Source: CAYJLF01 sp964371055 (GTDB lineage: Bacteria > Eisenbacteria > RBG-16-71-46 > CAIMUX01). From it: a stretch of 64,000 nucleotides of DNA. Made by a program: the position numbers and the translations under genes. The notes beneath the pieces are model-generated. The model had not been told where the DNA came from and did no database searches. It saw only the letters and a program-made list of their open reading frames with translations. Every line of letters begins with the position of its first letter. The stretch's first letter is position 1. Positions 15,991 to 23,712 of this stretch are shown here, in pieces. The stretch spans positions 1 through 64,000 of the forward strand of contig CAYJLF010000003.1 in assembly GCA_964371055.1 (NCBI GenBank), written 5' to 3'.

Positions 15991-16923
15991 ATGCGGATAG
16001 GCTACTGCATCAATTGTCAGCCATTCGACGGCGGAGAGCCAGTATGGATCCTCGGAGAGCGCGGTGATCTATCTGACCTGCTGGAGGAACACGAGGTTCC
16101 GGAGGCGTCCTGGGCGGAGCTCTCGTCGGCACTCCGATGCCCGAACTGCGGCGCCGACCTCGATCAGTCCGACGAAGTCGGGCTCTATTCAGAACATGAG
16201 CTCGCAGTGCGGGCGCTCTGGATGCAATGGAGAAAGCGGTGGGAGAAGCGATTCCAGGAGTTCTACGGGCATCTCGAGCGATATCCGTACCTCGGTCTTG
16301 GCCATGACATTGGCCGACGCGTCATGCGCGCGGTCCGGACGCTACCCGTGGCGACCATCGAAGACGAGAAGTGGTATCGGGCACGCCGAGTAACGGACTC
16401 AAGGGTCCTCGTAGCCTCCGATTTCTGGCCGCCGGATCCAGCTACAGTGGAGATCCCGGAAGGCCGGTACAACCATCACGGTCAGGCGCTCTTCTATCTT
16501 GCCGACAGTCGCGAGGTGGCCGCCCTGGAGGTCCTGCGCGGCGAGAAAGGCGTCGCTTGGGTCCAGTGCGTAACGGTCCGGAGACTCGCCCCCGTGTTGG
16601 ACCTGGCCCCTGACTGGCATGATGACCCGGATCCGAGTCTTGGCGTTGTTGCTTTGGCTTTGGCGCACACCGGCATTCTATCCCGCGGCGCAAGCCCATC
16701 GGCGTCCTGGAAGCCTGAGTACTTTCTGCCCCGCTTCGTAGCCGACTGCACGCGAGCGGCAGGGATCGGGGCGATAGTATTCTCGAGCCATTTTGGCACT
16801 GGGCGGTGTCTTGTGGCCTTTGACCCCGACGCGCACGGATTCCGAATGAAAGGAGAGCCCGCGGTGTTCCGATTCGTGCGCAGAAAGGACAAGCGTGCAG
16901 GTAAGAAGCGATCACGAGCATAA
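15991..16923 (+). CDS. RES-domain protein (NAD+ phosphorylase/NADase type) with N-terminal zinc ribbon
   Basis: 310 residues from the ATG at 15991. An in-frame GTG at 15934 lies only four bases after the attC and lacks a ribosome site. The N-terminus has a zinc-ribbon pattern (CINC, then CPNCGADL). From about residue 125 the RES signature appears: WYRARRV, GRYNHHGQALFYLADSREVAALEV with the Arg and Glu, and FSSHFGTGRCLVAFD with the Ser. RES proteins degrade NAD+ and are known as RES-Xre toxins, but no Xre antitoxin is adjacent. A stand-alone RES with a zinc ribbon may be a self-controlled defence effector. The stop overlaps the next attC. Confidence 0.78.
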   Translation: MRIGYCINCQPFDGGEPVWILGERGDLSDLLEEHEVPEASWAELSSALRCPNCGADLDQSDEVGLYSEHELAVRALWMQWRKRWEKRFQEFYGHLERYPYLGLGHDIGRRVMRAVRTLPVATIEDEKWYRARRVTDSRVLVASDFWPPDPATVEIPEGRYNHHGQALFYLADSREVAALEVLRGEKGVAWVQCVTVRRLAPVLDLAPDWHDDPDPSLGVVALALAHTGILSRGASPSASWKPEYFLPRFVADCTRAAGIGAIVFSSHFGTGRCLVAFDPDAHGFRMKGEPAVFRFVRRKDKRAGKKRSRA

Positions 16924-16985
16924 CAACCAGTTGGAGCAGCGCAGGCCCGCTGCGCGGTCCTGCCTGCTCAACTGTGGCGTTGGAC
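16918..16985 (+). other. attC site (eta class)
   Basis: GCATAAC to GTTGGAC. Arms CAGTTGGAGCAGCGCAGG and CCTGCCTGCTCAACTG. Confidence 0.85.
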
Positions 16986-16992
16986 GAAGAAG

Positions 16993-17847
16993 ATGAGCCA
17001 GGACAGCCCGTACCATCCGGAGTGGGTGATCGCTCACTACGACGACTACGGCGATCGGGAGTGGGAGAGGTTCTCCGGCAGCCCTGTGGATGCCATCAGT
17101 CTGTTCATCCACACCCACTATCTGCAGAAGTTCGTGAAGCCCCGATCGCGGGTGTTGGACGTGGGTGCCGGCCCGGGGAGGTTCACGCAGGTCCTAGCGG
17201 AAATGGGGTGCCGGGTGACAGTGGCGGACATTTCAGCGGTGCAATTGGCACTCCATCGGAACTACGCCCAGAAGCTCGGATTCGAGAGTGCGGTAGACGA
17301 GCGATGGAAGCTCGACGTCTGCGACCTGAGTCACCTCGAGTCCGAGTCGTTTGATGCGGTGGTCTGCTACGGGGGACCACTGAGCTACGTCTTCGACCAC
17401 GCACTGGCCGCGCTACAGGAGTGTGTCCGGGTCTGCAAGAGCGGCGGGCATGTCCTGGTCAGTGTGATGTCGCTCTGGGGTACGGCGCACAGGCAACTGC
17501 GAGGGGCGCTCTCCGTGCCCCCCGAGAGCAACCGGAGGATCACGGAGACTGGAGACCTGAGTCCAGAGAACTGGGATGGGAGCACGCACCACTGTCACAT
17601 GTTTCGGTCGGGCGAGCTGCGTCGCCTAGCCGGGCAAGGGGGCCTGACCGTTGCAGCGCTGTCGGCTTCCCAGTGCATCTCGACGGGATGGGACGATTCT
17701 CTGCGAAAGGTGCAAGAAGACCCCCAGCAATGGCAGGAGCTCTTGAGAATGGAGTTGGAGGCTTGTCGGGAAGAGGGGTGCCTCGACACGGGGACCCACA
17801 TTATCCTGGTGGGCAAGAAGCACGGAGGTCGTCCAACAACGCCATGA
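16993..17847 (+). CDS. Class I SAM-dependent methyltransferase
   Basis: 284 residues with a standard Rossmann methyltransferase core: VLDVGAGPGRFTQVLAEMG (motif I, residues about 53-71), VTVADIS (acidic end of strand 2), WKLDVCDL, FDAVVCYGGPLSY (motif IV) and RVCKSGGHVLVSV (motif V/VI). The C-terminus has a Met/His/Cys-containing insert (HHCHMF). Substrate unknown; such Methyltransf_11/25 cassette enzymes act on small molecules. The stop (TGA in CCATGA) lies inside the next attC. Confidence 0.85.
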   Translation: MSQDSPYHPEWVIAHYDDYGDREWERFSGSPVDAISLFIHTHYLQKFVKPRSRVLDVGAGPGRFTQVLAEMGCRVTVADISAVQLALHRNYAQKLGFESAVDERWKLDVCDLSHLESESFDAVVCYGGPLSYVFDHALAALQECVRVCKSGGHVLVSVMSLWGTAHRQLRGALSVPPESNRRITETGDLSPENWDGSTHHCHMFRSGELRRLAGQGGLTVAALSASQCISTGWDDSLRKVQEDPQQWQELLRMELEACREEGCLDTGTHIILVGKKHGGRPTTP

Positions 17848-17898
17848 ACCCGTCGGCCGTCGCTCCGCGCCGCCCGCGGGTTATGGCTAGCGTTAGGC
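17831..17898 (+). other. attC site (delta class)
   Basis: GTCCAAC to GTTAGGC. Arms CATGAACCCGTCGG and CCGCGGGTTATGG. An intact version of the site the IS element interrupts. Confidence 0.9.
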
Positions 17899-17916
17899 GG
17901 ATTGAGATCGGTGGAC

Positions 17917-18165
17917 ATGAGCGAGACCACTGAAATCACCATCACGCTCGCGAACGTTGCCGAATGGCCGGCGTTCCAGAAGCTCCTTGAGCAGGGTAAG
18001 GTTCGAGCCGATTCTACGGGTCGCCTGCGTTACCTCCATGGTGCGCCAGTGGGCAAACTCATCCTCGTGCGAGTCAACAAGGACGGAACTCGCAAGTACA
18101 AGGAATCGGCCGCCGAGTGGTTCGACCCCGATAGCCCGCGAGCAAGGAGCTTCGTATGGCCGTGA
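17917..18165 (+). CDS. Small hypothetical protein
   Basis: 82 residues from the ATG after a weak GGTGG. Soluble, alpha/beta composition, with a KLILVRVNKDGTRKYK strand pair and a C-terminal WFDPDSPRARSFVWP. No family recognised. The single short gene of its cassette, between attC sites at 17831 and 18212. Confidence 0.55.
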   Translation: MSETTEITITLANVAEWPAFQKLLEQGKVRADSTGRLRYLHGAPVGKLILVRVNKDGTRKYKESAAEWFDPDSPRARSFVWP

Positions 18166-18211
18166 CGTGCGTGTTCTCCTCGGCCCTAACAGTCGAAGTT
18201 CCAGCGACACC

Positions 18212-18309
18212 GCCTAACTACAGCGTGAACTCGCCGGTCCGTGTGGTCACGGGCCCCGCGTGCGCAAGGCCGCGCCCTCCCGGCCAGCGGGTCATAGCCG
18301 GCGTTAGGC
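18212..18309 (+). other. attC site (delta-like, 98 bp)
   Basis: GCCTAAC to GTTAGGC. Arms GTGAACTCGCCGG and CCAGCGGGTCATAGCC. Confidence 0.85.
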
Positions 18310-18323
18310 TGAGGAGGGCGACG

Positions 18324-18986
18324 ATGCATGGGCGGCCATGGCGGGGTGCTAGCGACGGCGGAGGATGGGTGGGAGGCGTCGTCGGGTTTGTCGTGATCAC
18401 ATGGGTGGTGTTTGGAGGGATCGGTGGTTGCGAAGGAAGCAGTCGGGGCCGGGATTCGCGCGGCGGCGAGATGGTGTTGAGAGTTAGTCCGGACACGATT
18501 CGCATCCGTGCCGGGGACATCATGCATGGTGTCATCCCGCCCTCGGCTCTAAAGGCCACGCTCGAGAACACCGGGCCCGGTGCCGGGTGGGTGGTGCAAG
18601 CGGGGGACGGAAGCGACTACGGTTGGCGATTCCCGGTGACCGGTTGGTCGGTCGTGCCGGACAGTGCGGAGATCGTGCATCCATCGTCGTGGCCGGGTCC
18701 CCCGCAAGGGTCCGCCCGATGCGGTAACATGGCGGGCTACCAGGAGGATGACTTCGTTCTTCTGAAGGGGGGCGAGCATCTGAAGCTGGAAGGCTGGATG
18801 GGCCTTCCGAAGGTTCCGGGTTCGGGCCGATACCGGGCGCTGATGTACTACGAGATCGACCCAAACAAGGGGCCTCGCTTCGACAGACTCACTGGCCATT
18901 ATGGTGAGACGATCTCCAAGAAGATACGAAGCCTTGAGATGCTGGCGCTCCGAAGCAACGAGGTGGTCCTTGTGGTCGAACCCTAG
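18324..18986 (+). CDS. Putative lipoprotein, unknown function
   Basis: 220 residues from the ATG after GAGGAGGG. A hydrophobic stretch (VGGVVGFVVITWVVFGGIGGC) ends in GGC, compatible with a lipobox although the preceding region is Gly-rich. The body is beta-rich with paired Gly/Trp motifs (AGWVVQAGDGSDYGWRFPVTGWSVVPDS) and looks like an extracytoplasmic beta-sandwich. No family recognised. The codon use is unusually rich in Gly. Confidence 0.6.
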   Translation: MHGRPWRGASDGGGWVGGVVGFVVITWVVFGGIGGCEGSSRGRDSRGGEMVLRVSPDTIRIRAGDIMHGVIPPSALKATLENTGPGAGWVVQAGDGSDYGWRFPVTGWSVVPDSAEIVHPSSWPGPPQGSARCGNMAGYQEDDFVLLKGGEHLKLEGWMGLPKVPGSGRYRALMYYEIDPNKGPRFDRLTGHYGETISKKIRSLEMLALRSNEVVLVVEP

Positions 18987-19004
18987 CGGCGCTCGCGACA
19001 CCAA

Positions 19005-19120
19005 GCCTAACCACCGCTTGCACCAGCCGCCCGCTATTGTCACGCCGCTTGAGGCAAGCGGCGCGCCAATCCGGCCGGAAGCCGGCCGGACGCGGGCGCA
19101 GGTGAAGCGGGTCGTTCGGC
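19005..19120 (+). other. attC site (gamma class, 116 bp)
   Basis: GCCTAAC to GTTCGGC. Same long architecture as the site at 2583. Confidence 0.85.
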
Positions 19121-19135
19121 GAAAGGGTATGACAC

Positions 19136-19699
19136 GTGAAAGGCGTTCAGTTGGTGTTCGAGAATCGAGCGGCATTCAGAAGGTGACTCGTTGAGAACCA
19201 TCAGGAGAGCCCCGGCATCTGGCTGGTGTTGGGAAAAGACGCCAAGGTGAAGACGCTGACGGCCAACGAGGCCCTGGAGGAAGCGTTGTGCTTTGGCTGG
19301 ATCGACGGCCAGCTCCGAAGCCTCGGCGCAGAAAAGTACCTCAAGAGGTTCACACCGCGAAGGCAGGCCAGTGTCTGGTCCGACCGCAACCGGAAGCTGG
19401 CCGAAAAGCTGACCAAAGATGGCCTCATGACAGCAGCCGGACAGGCCGCGATTGAGGAGGCTCGCAGAACTGGTAATTGGGATCGGCCCAAGCCGGGACC
19501 GATTTCCGAGGCGCAGGTCGAAGTGCTTACGAAGGCATTGTCGGGCAGCCCAAGAGCCCTGGCGAATTTCCTGAGGATGTCCCCGTCTGTAATGAGAACC
19601 TACACCGGCTTCTACTTGGACGCCAAGGCGGAGGATACGAGAAGAAGGCGGCTTGCGAGAATCATTGAGCGACTCAACGAGAACAAGAAGCCGATGTGA
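19136..19699 (+). pseudogene. YdeI/OmpD-associated (bacteriocin-protection) family gene with an in-frame stop
   Basis: The long open part (19226-19699, 157 residues) is clearly the YdeI family: EALCFGWIDGQLRSL, YLKRFTPRRQASVWSDRN, the LTKDGLMTAAGQAAI helix. Reading the same frame upstream from a GTG at 19136 gives VKGVQLVFENRAAFRR, then TGA at 19184-19186, then LVENHQESPGIWLVLGK. The family consensus has Trp at the TGA (FRRWLxENH), so TGG has become TGA. Either the gene is broken, or translation restarts at the GTG at 19226, leaving a protein without its first strand. Confidence 0.75.
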
Positions 19700-19712
19700 G
19701 GCCAATCGGATC

Positions 19713-19771
19713 GCCGAACCAGCCTTTGCAGCCAACGCCGAGGACGGCGCGGCTGAAAAGCCACGTTCGGC
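19713..19771 (+). other. attC site (beta-like)
   Basis: GCCGAAC to GTTCGGC. Arms GCCTTTGCAGCC and GGCTGAAAAGCC. Confidence 0.8.
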
Positions 19772-19798
19772 AGTGAAGCATAGGAAGGGAGACGCATC

Positions 19799-20389
19799 AT
19801 GAACAGGACAGCAACGATTGCCACGATCGCCATCGTCGTCTGCGTCAGTTTTCCCGCTGACGGTTACGGACTACCCGTCCTCTGGTCGGGCAACGGCCAC
19901 TACTACGACATCGTCTCGTACCAAGGGAGCTGGGATGCCGCCCGCGCGCACGCCGAGACCGTCAGCTATGCGGGCTTGCAGGGGCACTTGGCGACGGTCA
20001 CGACGGCGGCAGAGAGTGACTTCATCCTCGGCAGCCTAACACTTCCCTACGCGTCTTGGATCGGGGGATTCCAACCGGATGACAGCCCAGAGCCCGACGG
20101 CGGTTGGCTTTGGGTCACCGGGGAGACGTGGAGCTTCGCCAACTGGGCGCCGGGCGAGCCCAATAACGACAGCCCATGGATGGGGTCGGAGGACTCGGTT
20201 ATCCTGTACTCGACTGGCGTGTGGAACGATGGCCACGGTTGGGATGCCGAGTCAAACTACGTGATCGAGTTCGACGCCGCCCCCGTACCAGAACCGACGG
20301 TCGCACTTCTGCTCGCTTCGGGGCTTGTTGCTCTCGTATCAGTTCGTCGTATGTCGCGGAAGCGTCGTGCTGGGAGTCGGGAGCCTTGA
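19799..20389 (+). CDS. C-type-lectin-domain protein with PEP-CTERM sorting signal
   Basis: 196 residues. Signal peptide (MNRTATIATIAIVVCVSFPADG), then a C-type lectin fold at about 30-160: the NGHYYDIV start, SWDAARAHAETV helix, GHLATVTTAAESDFIL, ASWIGG, WANWAPGEPNND-type calcium loop (SFANWAPGEPNND) and a final strand YVIEFDA. The C-terminus is a textbook PEP-CTERM tail: VPEP, hydrophobic TVALLLASGLVALVSV, then RRMSRKRR. Processing needs an exosortase encoded elsewhere. Likely secreted or surface sugar-binding protein. Single-gene cassette. Confidence 0.88.
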   Translation: MNRTATIATIAIVVCVSFPADGYGLPVLWSGNGHYYDIVSYQGSWDAARAHAETVSYAGLQGHLATVTTAAESDFILGSLTLPYASWIGGFQPDDSPEPDGGWLWVTGETWSFANWAPGEPNNDSPWMGSEDSVILYSTGVWNDGHGWDAESNYVIEFDAAPVPEPTVALLLASGLVALVSVRRMSRKRRAGSREP

Positions 20390-20423
20390 GGCCAGCACGA
20401 GCTGCTGGCTGGCGCCGACGGGC

Positions 20424-20485
20424 GCCGAACTACGGCATTCACCTGCCAGCCGGTTCGCGTCTGCAGGTGATGCCGAACGTTGGGC
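20424..20485 (+). other. attC site (alpha class)
   Basis: GCCGAAC to GTTGGGC. Arms CGGCATTCACCTGCC and CTGCAGGTGATGCCG. Confidence 0.9.
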
Positions 20486-20546
20486 CGATCACCCCGTCGC
20501 ATCGCGCGTAAGCCGGGTACCAAGAGAACAAGGAGCAGACAAGGGG

Positions 20547-21308
20547 ATGCCATCCGATCGTGAGTTGCAGCGGCCAACACTCCGTTCTGCAGTCGATGCT
20601 GGTGTTGGACAAGCCGCACACGGCTGGCACACGCCGTGCGCCGCACCAAAGCAACACGGCCTGCTGCGCTTCGTCGCGCACAGCAGGACAGCGCAGGTCG
20701 TTGCTCAGCGATACGGCTGGATGGCAGCTGCTCGGTACACGAACCTTCGAGATGTCCGTTCCGCTGGGCGACTTGGGTTCCTCGACATTGACTGGAAACG
20801 CTATGACTTCGATCGGCACGTTGCGGCGGCCCGTGCAACGCGACCAATCATGACCGTTGCCCGCGACATCGAGACAAGGCAGATGCTCGCCAATGTACTG
20901 CGGCAGGCGGAAGTGCTCGAGCGGTTCGTCGACTATGTAATCATCGTGCCCAAGTGCCCTTCACTTTCGAGCGCTCTAGATCGTCTCATTCCCCTTCGCT
21001 ACATACTGGGATTCAGCGTGCCCACGCGATACGGAGCGACCTGCCTCCCGGTCGAGGCATTTCGTCGTCGTCCGGTGCATCTGCTCGGCGGTAGGCCCGA
21101 CGCTCAGCGCCGCCTGGCCAACACACTAAACGTCGTGTCAATAGACTGCAATAGGTTCACGCTAGATGCTCGTTTCGGCGACTACTTCGATGGCGAGACG
21201 TTTCGGCCGCATCCCAGCGGAGGCTATCTGCGGTGTTTAGCGGACTCCATGCACAACATTGACAAACTGTGGCAATCCTATCATGTCACACAACCGCTGA
21301 GGTGGTAG
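20547..21308 (+). CDS. DUF6610-family protein (tRNA-guanine-transglycosylase/DpdA-like fold)
   Basis: 253 residues from the ATG after AAGGAG. The conserved core matches what I know of DUF6610: RFVAHSRTAQVVAQRYGWMAAARYTNLRDVR, GFLDIDWKRYDF, RPIMTVARDIE, DYVIIVPKCP, RYILGFSVPTRYGAT, PVHLLGGRPDAQRRLA, VVSIDCNRFTLDARFGDYFDG. The pattern of strands ending in Asp and Gly resembles the TIM barrel of queuine tRNA-ribosyltransferases and DpdA, which inserts 7-deazaguanine in DNA. No catalytic proof. Its stop (TAG) directly abuts the ATG of the next gene, so the pair forms one two-gene cassette. Confidence 0.65.
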   Translation: MPSDRELQRPTLRSAVDAGVGQAAHGWHTPCAAPKQHGLLRFVAHSRTAQVVAQRYGWMAAARYTNLRDVRSAGRLGFLDIDWKRYDFDRHVAAARATRPIMTVARDIETRQMLANVLRQAEVLERFVDYVIIVPKCPSLSSALDRLIPLRYILGFSVPTRYGATCLPVEAFRRRPVHLLGGRPDAQRRLANTLNVVSIDCNRFTLDARFGDYFDGETFRPHPSGGYLRCLADSMHNIDKLWQSYHVTQPLRW

Positions 21309-22034
21309 ATGCCCACATCGCCAGAGGAGCGGGTCACATTTCTGGGCAAGATGTATGATCAACTGCTGAACGACATCAATACGCACATCCTCGTTGTATG
21401 GCAATCGGTTGCCACCTTGGTTGCTGCATTCGCAGTACTAGCGTTAGTTGAGAAGGCTGTCCTTCCTCTCGACGTGGCCGCGACGATCATCATTCTGGTA
21501 GCACTCTGGCTCCTCTGTCACGTTGAGGACGCGGCATACTGGTACAACAGGAATCTTGTCATGATCGCAAACATTGAGCGCCAGTTTCTGCTACAGACGG
21601 ACCTGCACGACATCCACTATTACTTCGGCAAGCACAGGAAGAAGGGGGCAATGATCACACATCTGATCATACAGCGCGCCTTCGGAGTTGGCCTTGCGGC
21701 CATTGTTGTGGTGTTTCACTTCTGGGTCCGCGTTTGGCCCGGGATCGGAGCCCCCTGGTCGAACTTCGAGCCAACGAGAGCGATGCCGTACGTGCTGGTG
21801 TTTGTAGCGGGTGGGTTTCTGGTTTGGCTCCATCGTCGCTGCTGCGCGAAGTACGAGGAGTTCGTCAAGAACTCGCCCGGTGTCGCGATCGTAACCGACG
21901 GGTGTACCTACGGTTGCGGGCACCCTCCATACGTGGATTCCAGCGCGGAGGTCCAACCTGGCAAGAACGCAGGAGGTCAGAAAGCCCGGGCCCAACAAGG
22001 GGCTGCAGCTGGCGCTGCCGAGCAGCGCAGCTGA
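21309..22034 (+). CDS. Four-TM membrane protein paired with DUF6610
   Basis: 241 residues, starting at the base after the DUF6610 stop, so translational coupling is expected. Two N-terminal membrane spans (ILVVWQSVATLVAAFAVLAL, LDVAATIIILVALWLLC), a polar cytosolic helix-rich loop (YWYNRNLVMIANIERQFL, LHDIHYYFGKHRKKG), then two more spans (GVGLAAIVVVFHFWV, MPYVLVFVAGGFLVWL). A Cys-containing tail follows, and the stop falls in the attC. It resembles the layout of SLATT-type pore-forming effectors but I cannot name a family. Confidence 0.65.
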   Translation: MPTSPEERVTFLGKMYDQLLNDINTHILVVWQSVATLVAAFAVLALVEKAVLPLDVAATIIILVALWLLCHVEDAAYWYNRNLVMIANIERQFLLQTDLHDIHYYFGKHRKKGAMITHLIIQRAFGVGLAAIVVVFHFWVRVWPGIGAPWSNFEPTRAMPYVLVFVAGGFLVWLHRRCCAKYEEFVKNSPGVAIVTDGCTYGCGHPPYVDSSAEVQPGKNAGGQKARAQQGAAAGAAEQRS

Positions 22035-22048
22035 GCCTGTCGTTGGAC
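21990..22048 (+). other. attC site (theta class)
   Basis: GCCCAAC to GTTGGAC. Arms GGGGCTGCAGCTGGCGCTGC and GCAGCGCAGCTGAGCC. The stop of the membrane protein lies inside. Confidence 0.85.
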
Positions 22049-22331
22049 TGCCAACTGACGGCGATCGGCTATCGGGTCGGGCCTGGTTCTGGGGCTGGAC
22101 TGGCTCTAGCCCCGAGCGATGCTCGCAGAACCGGCGGGTCTGCCGGCAGGGGACGAACTGCGCTCCTCCGCCCGTGGCAGTCGACGTGCCCTGGTCCATT
22201 CGTAGTGGCGTGTTCGCGTGCCCCTGCGTGGAACGGCCAGCATCGCTGTCGTCCCACTCCGACAGGGGCAGTCACGGCTCATCTGAAGTGTCGACATTCC
22301 GTTGGAATCACAATGGGACGGGAGGCTTGCT
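22049..22331 (+). other. Long structured leader of the zinc-ribbon cassette
   Basis: 283 non-coding bases precede a 67-codon gene. Nested inverted repeats are visible: the outer stem GGTTCT (22085-22090) with AGAACC (22127-22132) encloses GGGGCT/AGCCCC (22091-22096/22108-22113) and GAGC/GCTC (22114-22117/22121-22124). A further CCGGC/GCCGG hairpin follows at about 22131-22146. This is a three-way-junction layout, a candidate structured RNA or regulatory leader. Confidence 0.4.
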
Positions 22332-22535
22332 ATGTCCGGAGGCGGTGAGTATGCATTCTGCCCGAGTTGCGGCAACAAGAAGGAGGGAAACGCCCTGTTC
22401 CGCTGCCGAAGCTGTGGCATGGTCTTCTGCGAGGCATGCTGCGATGGGTTCTGGAGCAAGAAGTGCCCGAAGTGCAAGGCAAATGCCACCCCTGGTTTGA
22501 GCTCGCATGACATTGGCAGGATCACGAAAGGATGA
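22332..22535 (+). CDS. Small zinc-ribbon protein
   Basis: 67 residues from the ATG six bases after GGGAGG. Four CxxC pairs: CPSCGNK, CRSCGMVFCEACC and CPKCKA. This predicts two zinc sites in a rubredoxin/zinc-ribbon style fold. No enzymatic domain. It may be a nucleic-acid or protein adaptor. The only gene after the long leader in this cassette. Confidence 0.7.
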   Translation: MSGGGEYAFCPSCGNKKEGNALFRCRSCGMVFCEACCDGFWSKKCPKCKANATPGLSSHDIGRITKG

Positions 22536-22593
22536 GCGCGCCGTCTCAACCGTGCGTGGGACGGCCCACCACCCTCGGATCGTCGAGGGTGTT

Positions 22594-22657
22594 GTCCAAC
22601 AATGCAATGCAGCGGCCGGGAAACTCTACCACCCGCCGCTGATCGCTGGTGTTGGGC
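22594..22657 (+). other. attC site (beta-like)
   Basis: GTCCAAC to GTTGGGC. Arms AATGCAATGCAGCGGCCGGG and ACCCGCCGCTGATCGCTGG. Confidence 0.8.
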
Positions 22658-22684
22658 GTCAAGCACCGGATGGAGGGGCGCAAC

Positions 22685-23599
22685 TTGGCTGAGGCATACA
22701 CCATACGGATCTTCGTCCCTGACGGAGACCCGGAAGGGGTCAGAATCGTCGAACTTCTGAACTGGACCGGCGTTGGTCTGGCCTTCCCTCGCTCGTCGTG
22801 GCCGATGCTACGGGATCGGCCAGAGTCCGGGCGTTCAGGCGTGTACGTATTGAGCGGGTCCGCAGAGGGCGCGGACGACGAATTGCCTACCGTTTACGTC
22901 GGCCAAGGCGACGAAGTTGGAGCTCGCATCGAGGCGCACTACGCCAACAAGGACTTCTGGGACTGGGCTTACATCTTTGTGTCGAATGGGAACGCCCTGA
23001 ACCGGGCCCATATCACGTGGCTGGAGCACGCGCTGCTTCTACGCGCTCGTACTGCTGGCCGTTGCCACCTAGACAACGGAACACAACCCAGGGAGCCGAG
23101 TCTCTCCGAGTCAGAACGTGCCGATACGGCCGGCTTTCTCCGCGAAATGCTCCGCATACTGCCCCTGCTTGGGGTCAAGGTGTTTGAGATGCCGAAGGCG
23201 GTGGCAACACCAGGCCAGACCAAAAGGCCAGACCTGCCCACGTCGTCAGATGACAAGAACACCATCGTAGTCCCTGCCCAGGAGGACGGGTTTAGAGAGG
23301 TCTTCCTTGGCCAGCACCGCTGGTACGCAATACGAATCGGCGGCGGAATGCTGTCCCGGATCAAGTACATCGCCGCATACCAGACTGCTCCGGTCTCGGC
23401 GATAACGCACTTCGCCGCGGTCGATCGCATCGAGCCGTACGGCGAGGAAGGCAAGTACCAGTTGGTCTTCGTGGCGCCTGCCCAGGAGATGCCAGCGCCG
23501 ATTCCCTTCGGAGACGCGCCGCGCGGGGCGATGCAGGGACCCCGGTATACGAGCTTGGCGAAGCTCCAGGCCGCCAAGCGCGTTGCCGACTTGCTGTGA
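22685..23599 (+). CDS. GIY-YIG nuclease with an extra C-terminal domain
   Basis: 304 residues from the TTG six bases after GGAGGGG; an ATG at 22670 is alternative. The GIY-YIG fold spans about 45-140: SGVYVLSG, TVYVGQGDEVGARIEAH with the catalytic Arg, FWDWAYIFVSNGNALNRAHITWLEHALL with the catalytic Glu in the last helix. The C-terminal 110 residues (GQHRWYAIRIGGGMLSRIKYIAAYQTAPVSAITHFAAVDRIEPY...) look like a PUA/EVE-type beta domain, possibly reading modified DNA. Such fusions fit modification-dependent restriction. Single-gene cassette. Confidence 0.7.
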   Translation: MAEAYTIRIFVPDGDPEGVRIVELLNWTGVGLAFPRSSWPMLRDRPESGRSGVYVLSGSAEGADDELPTVYVGQGDEVGARIEAHYANKDFWDWAYIFVSNGNALNRAHITWLEHALLLRARTAGRCHLDNGTQPREPSLSESERADTAGFLREMLRILPLLGVKVFEMPKAVATPGQTKRPDLPTSSDDKNTIVVPAQEDGFREVFLGQHRWYAIRIGGGMLSRIKYIAAYQTAPVSAITHFAAVDRIEPYGEEGKYQLVFVAPAQEMPAPIPFGDAPRGAMQGPRYTSLAKLQAAKRVADLL

Positions 23600-23628
23600 A
23601 GGAGAGGCATGGCATATCTCACGCGACC

Positions 23629-23696
23629 GCCCAACAAAAGCATGAACCAGCTGGCCTTCGCTTCGCTTCGGCCACTGGTTATGCTCAGCGTTGGGT
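23629..23696 (+). other. attC site (epsilon class)
   Basis: GCCCAAC to GTTGGGT. Arms GCATGAACCAGCTGGCC and GGCCACTGGTTATGC. Confidence 0.9.
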
Positions 23697-23712
23697 GGTC
23701 AAGGAGGTCCTG

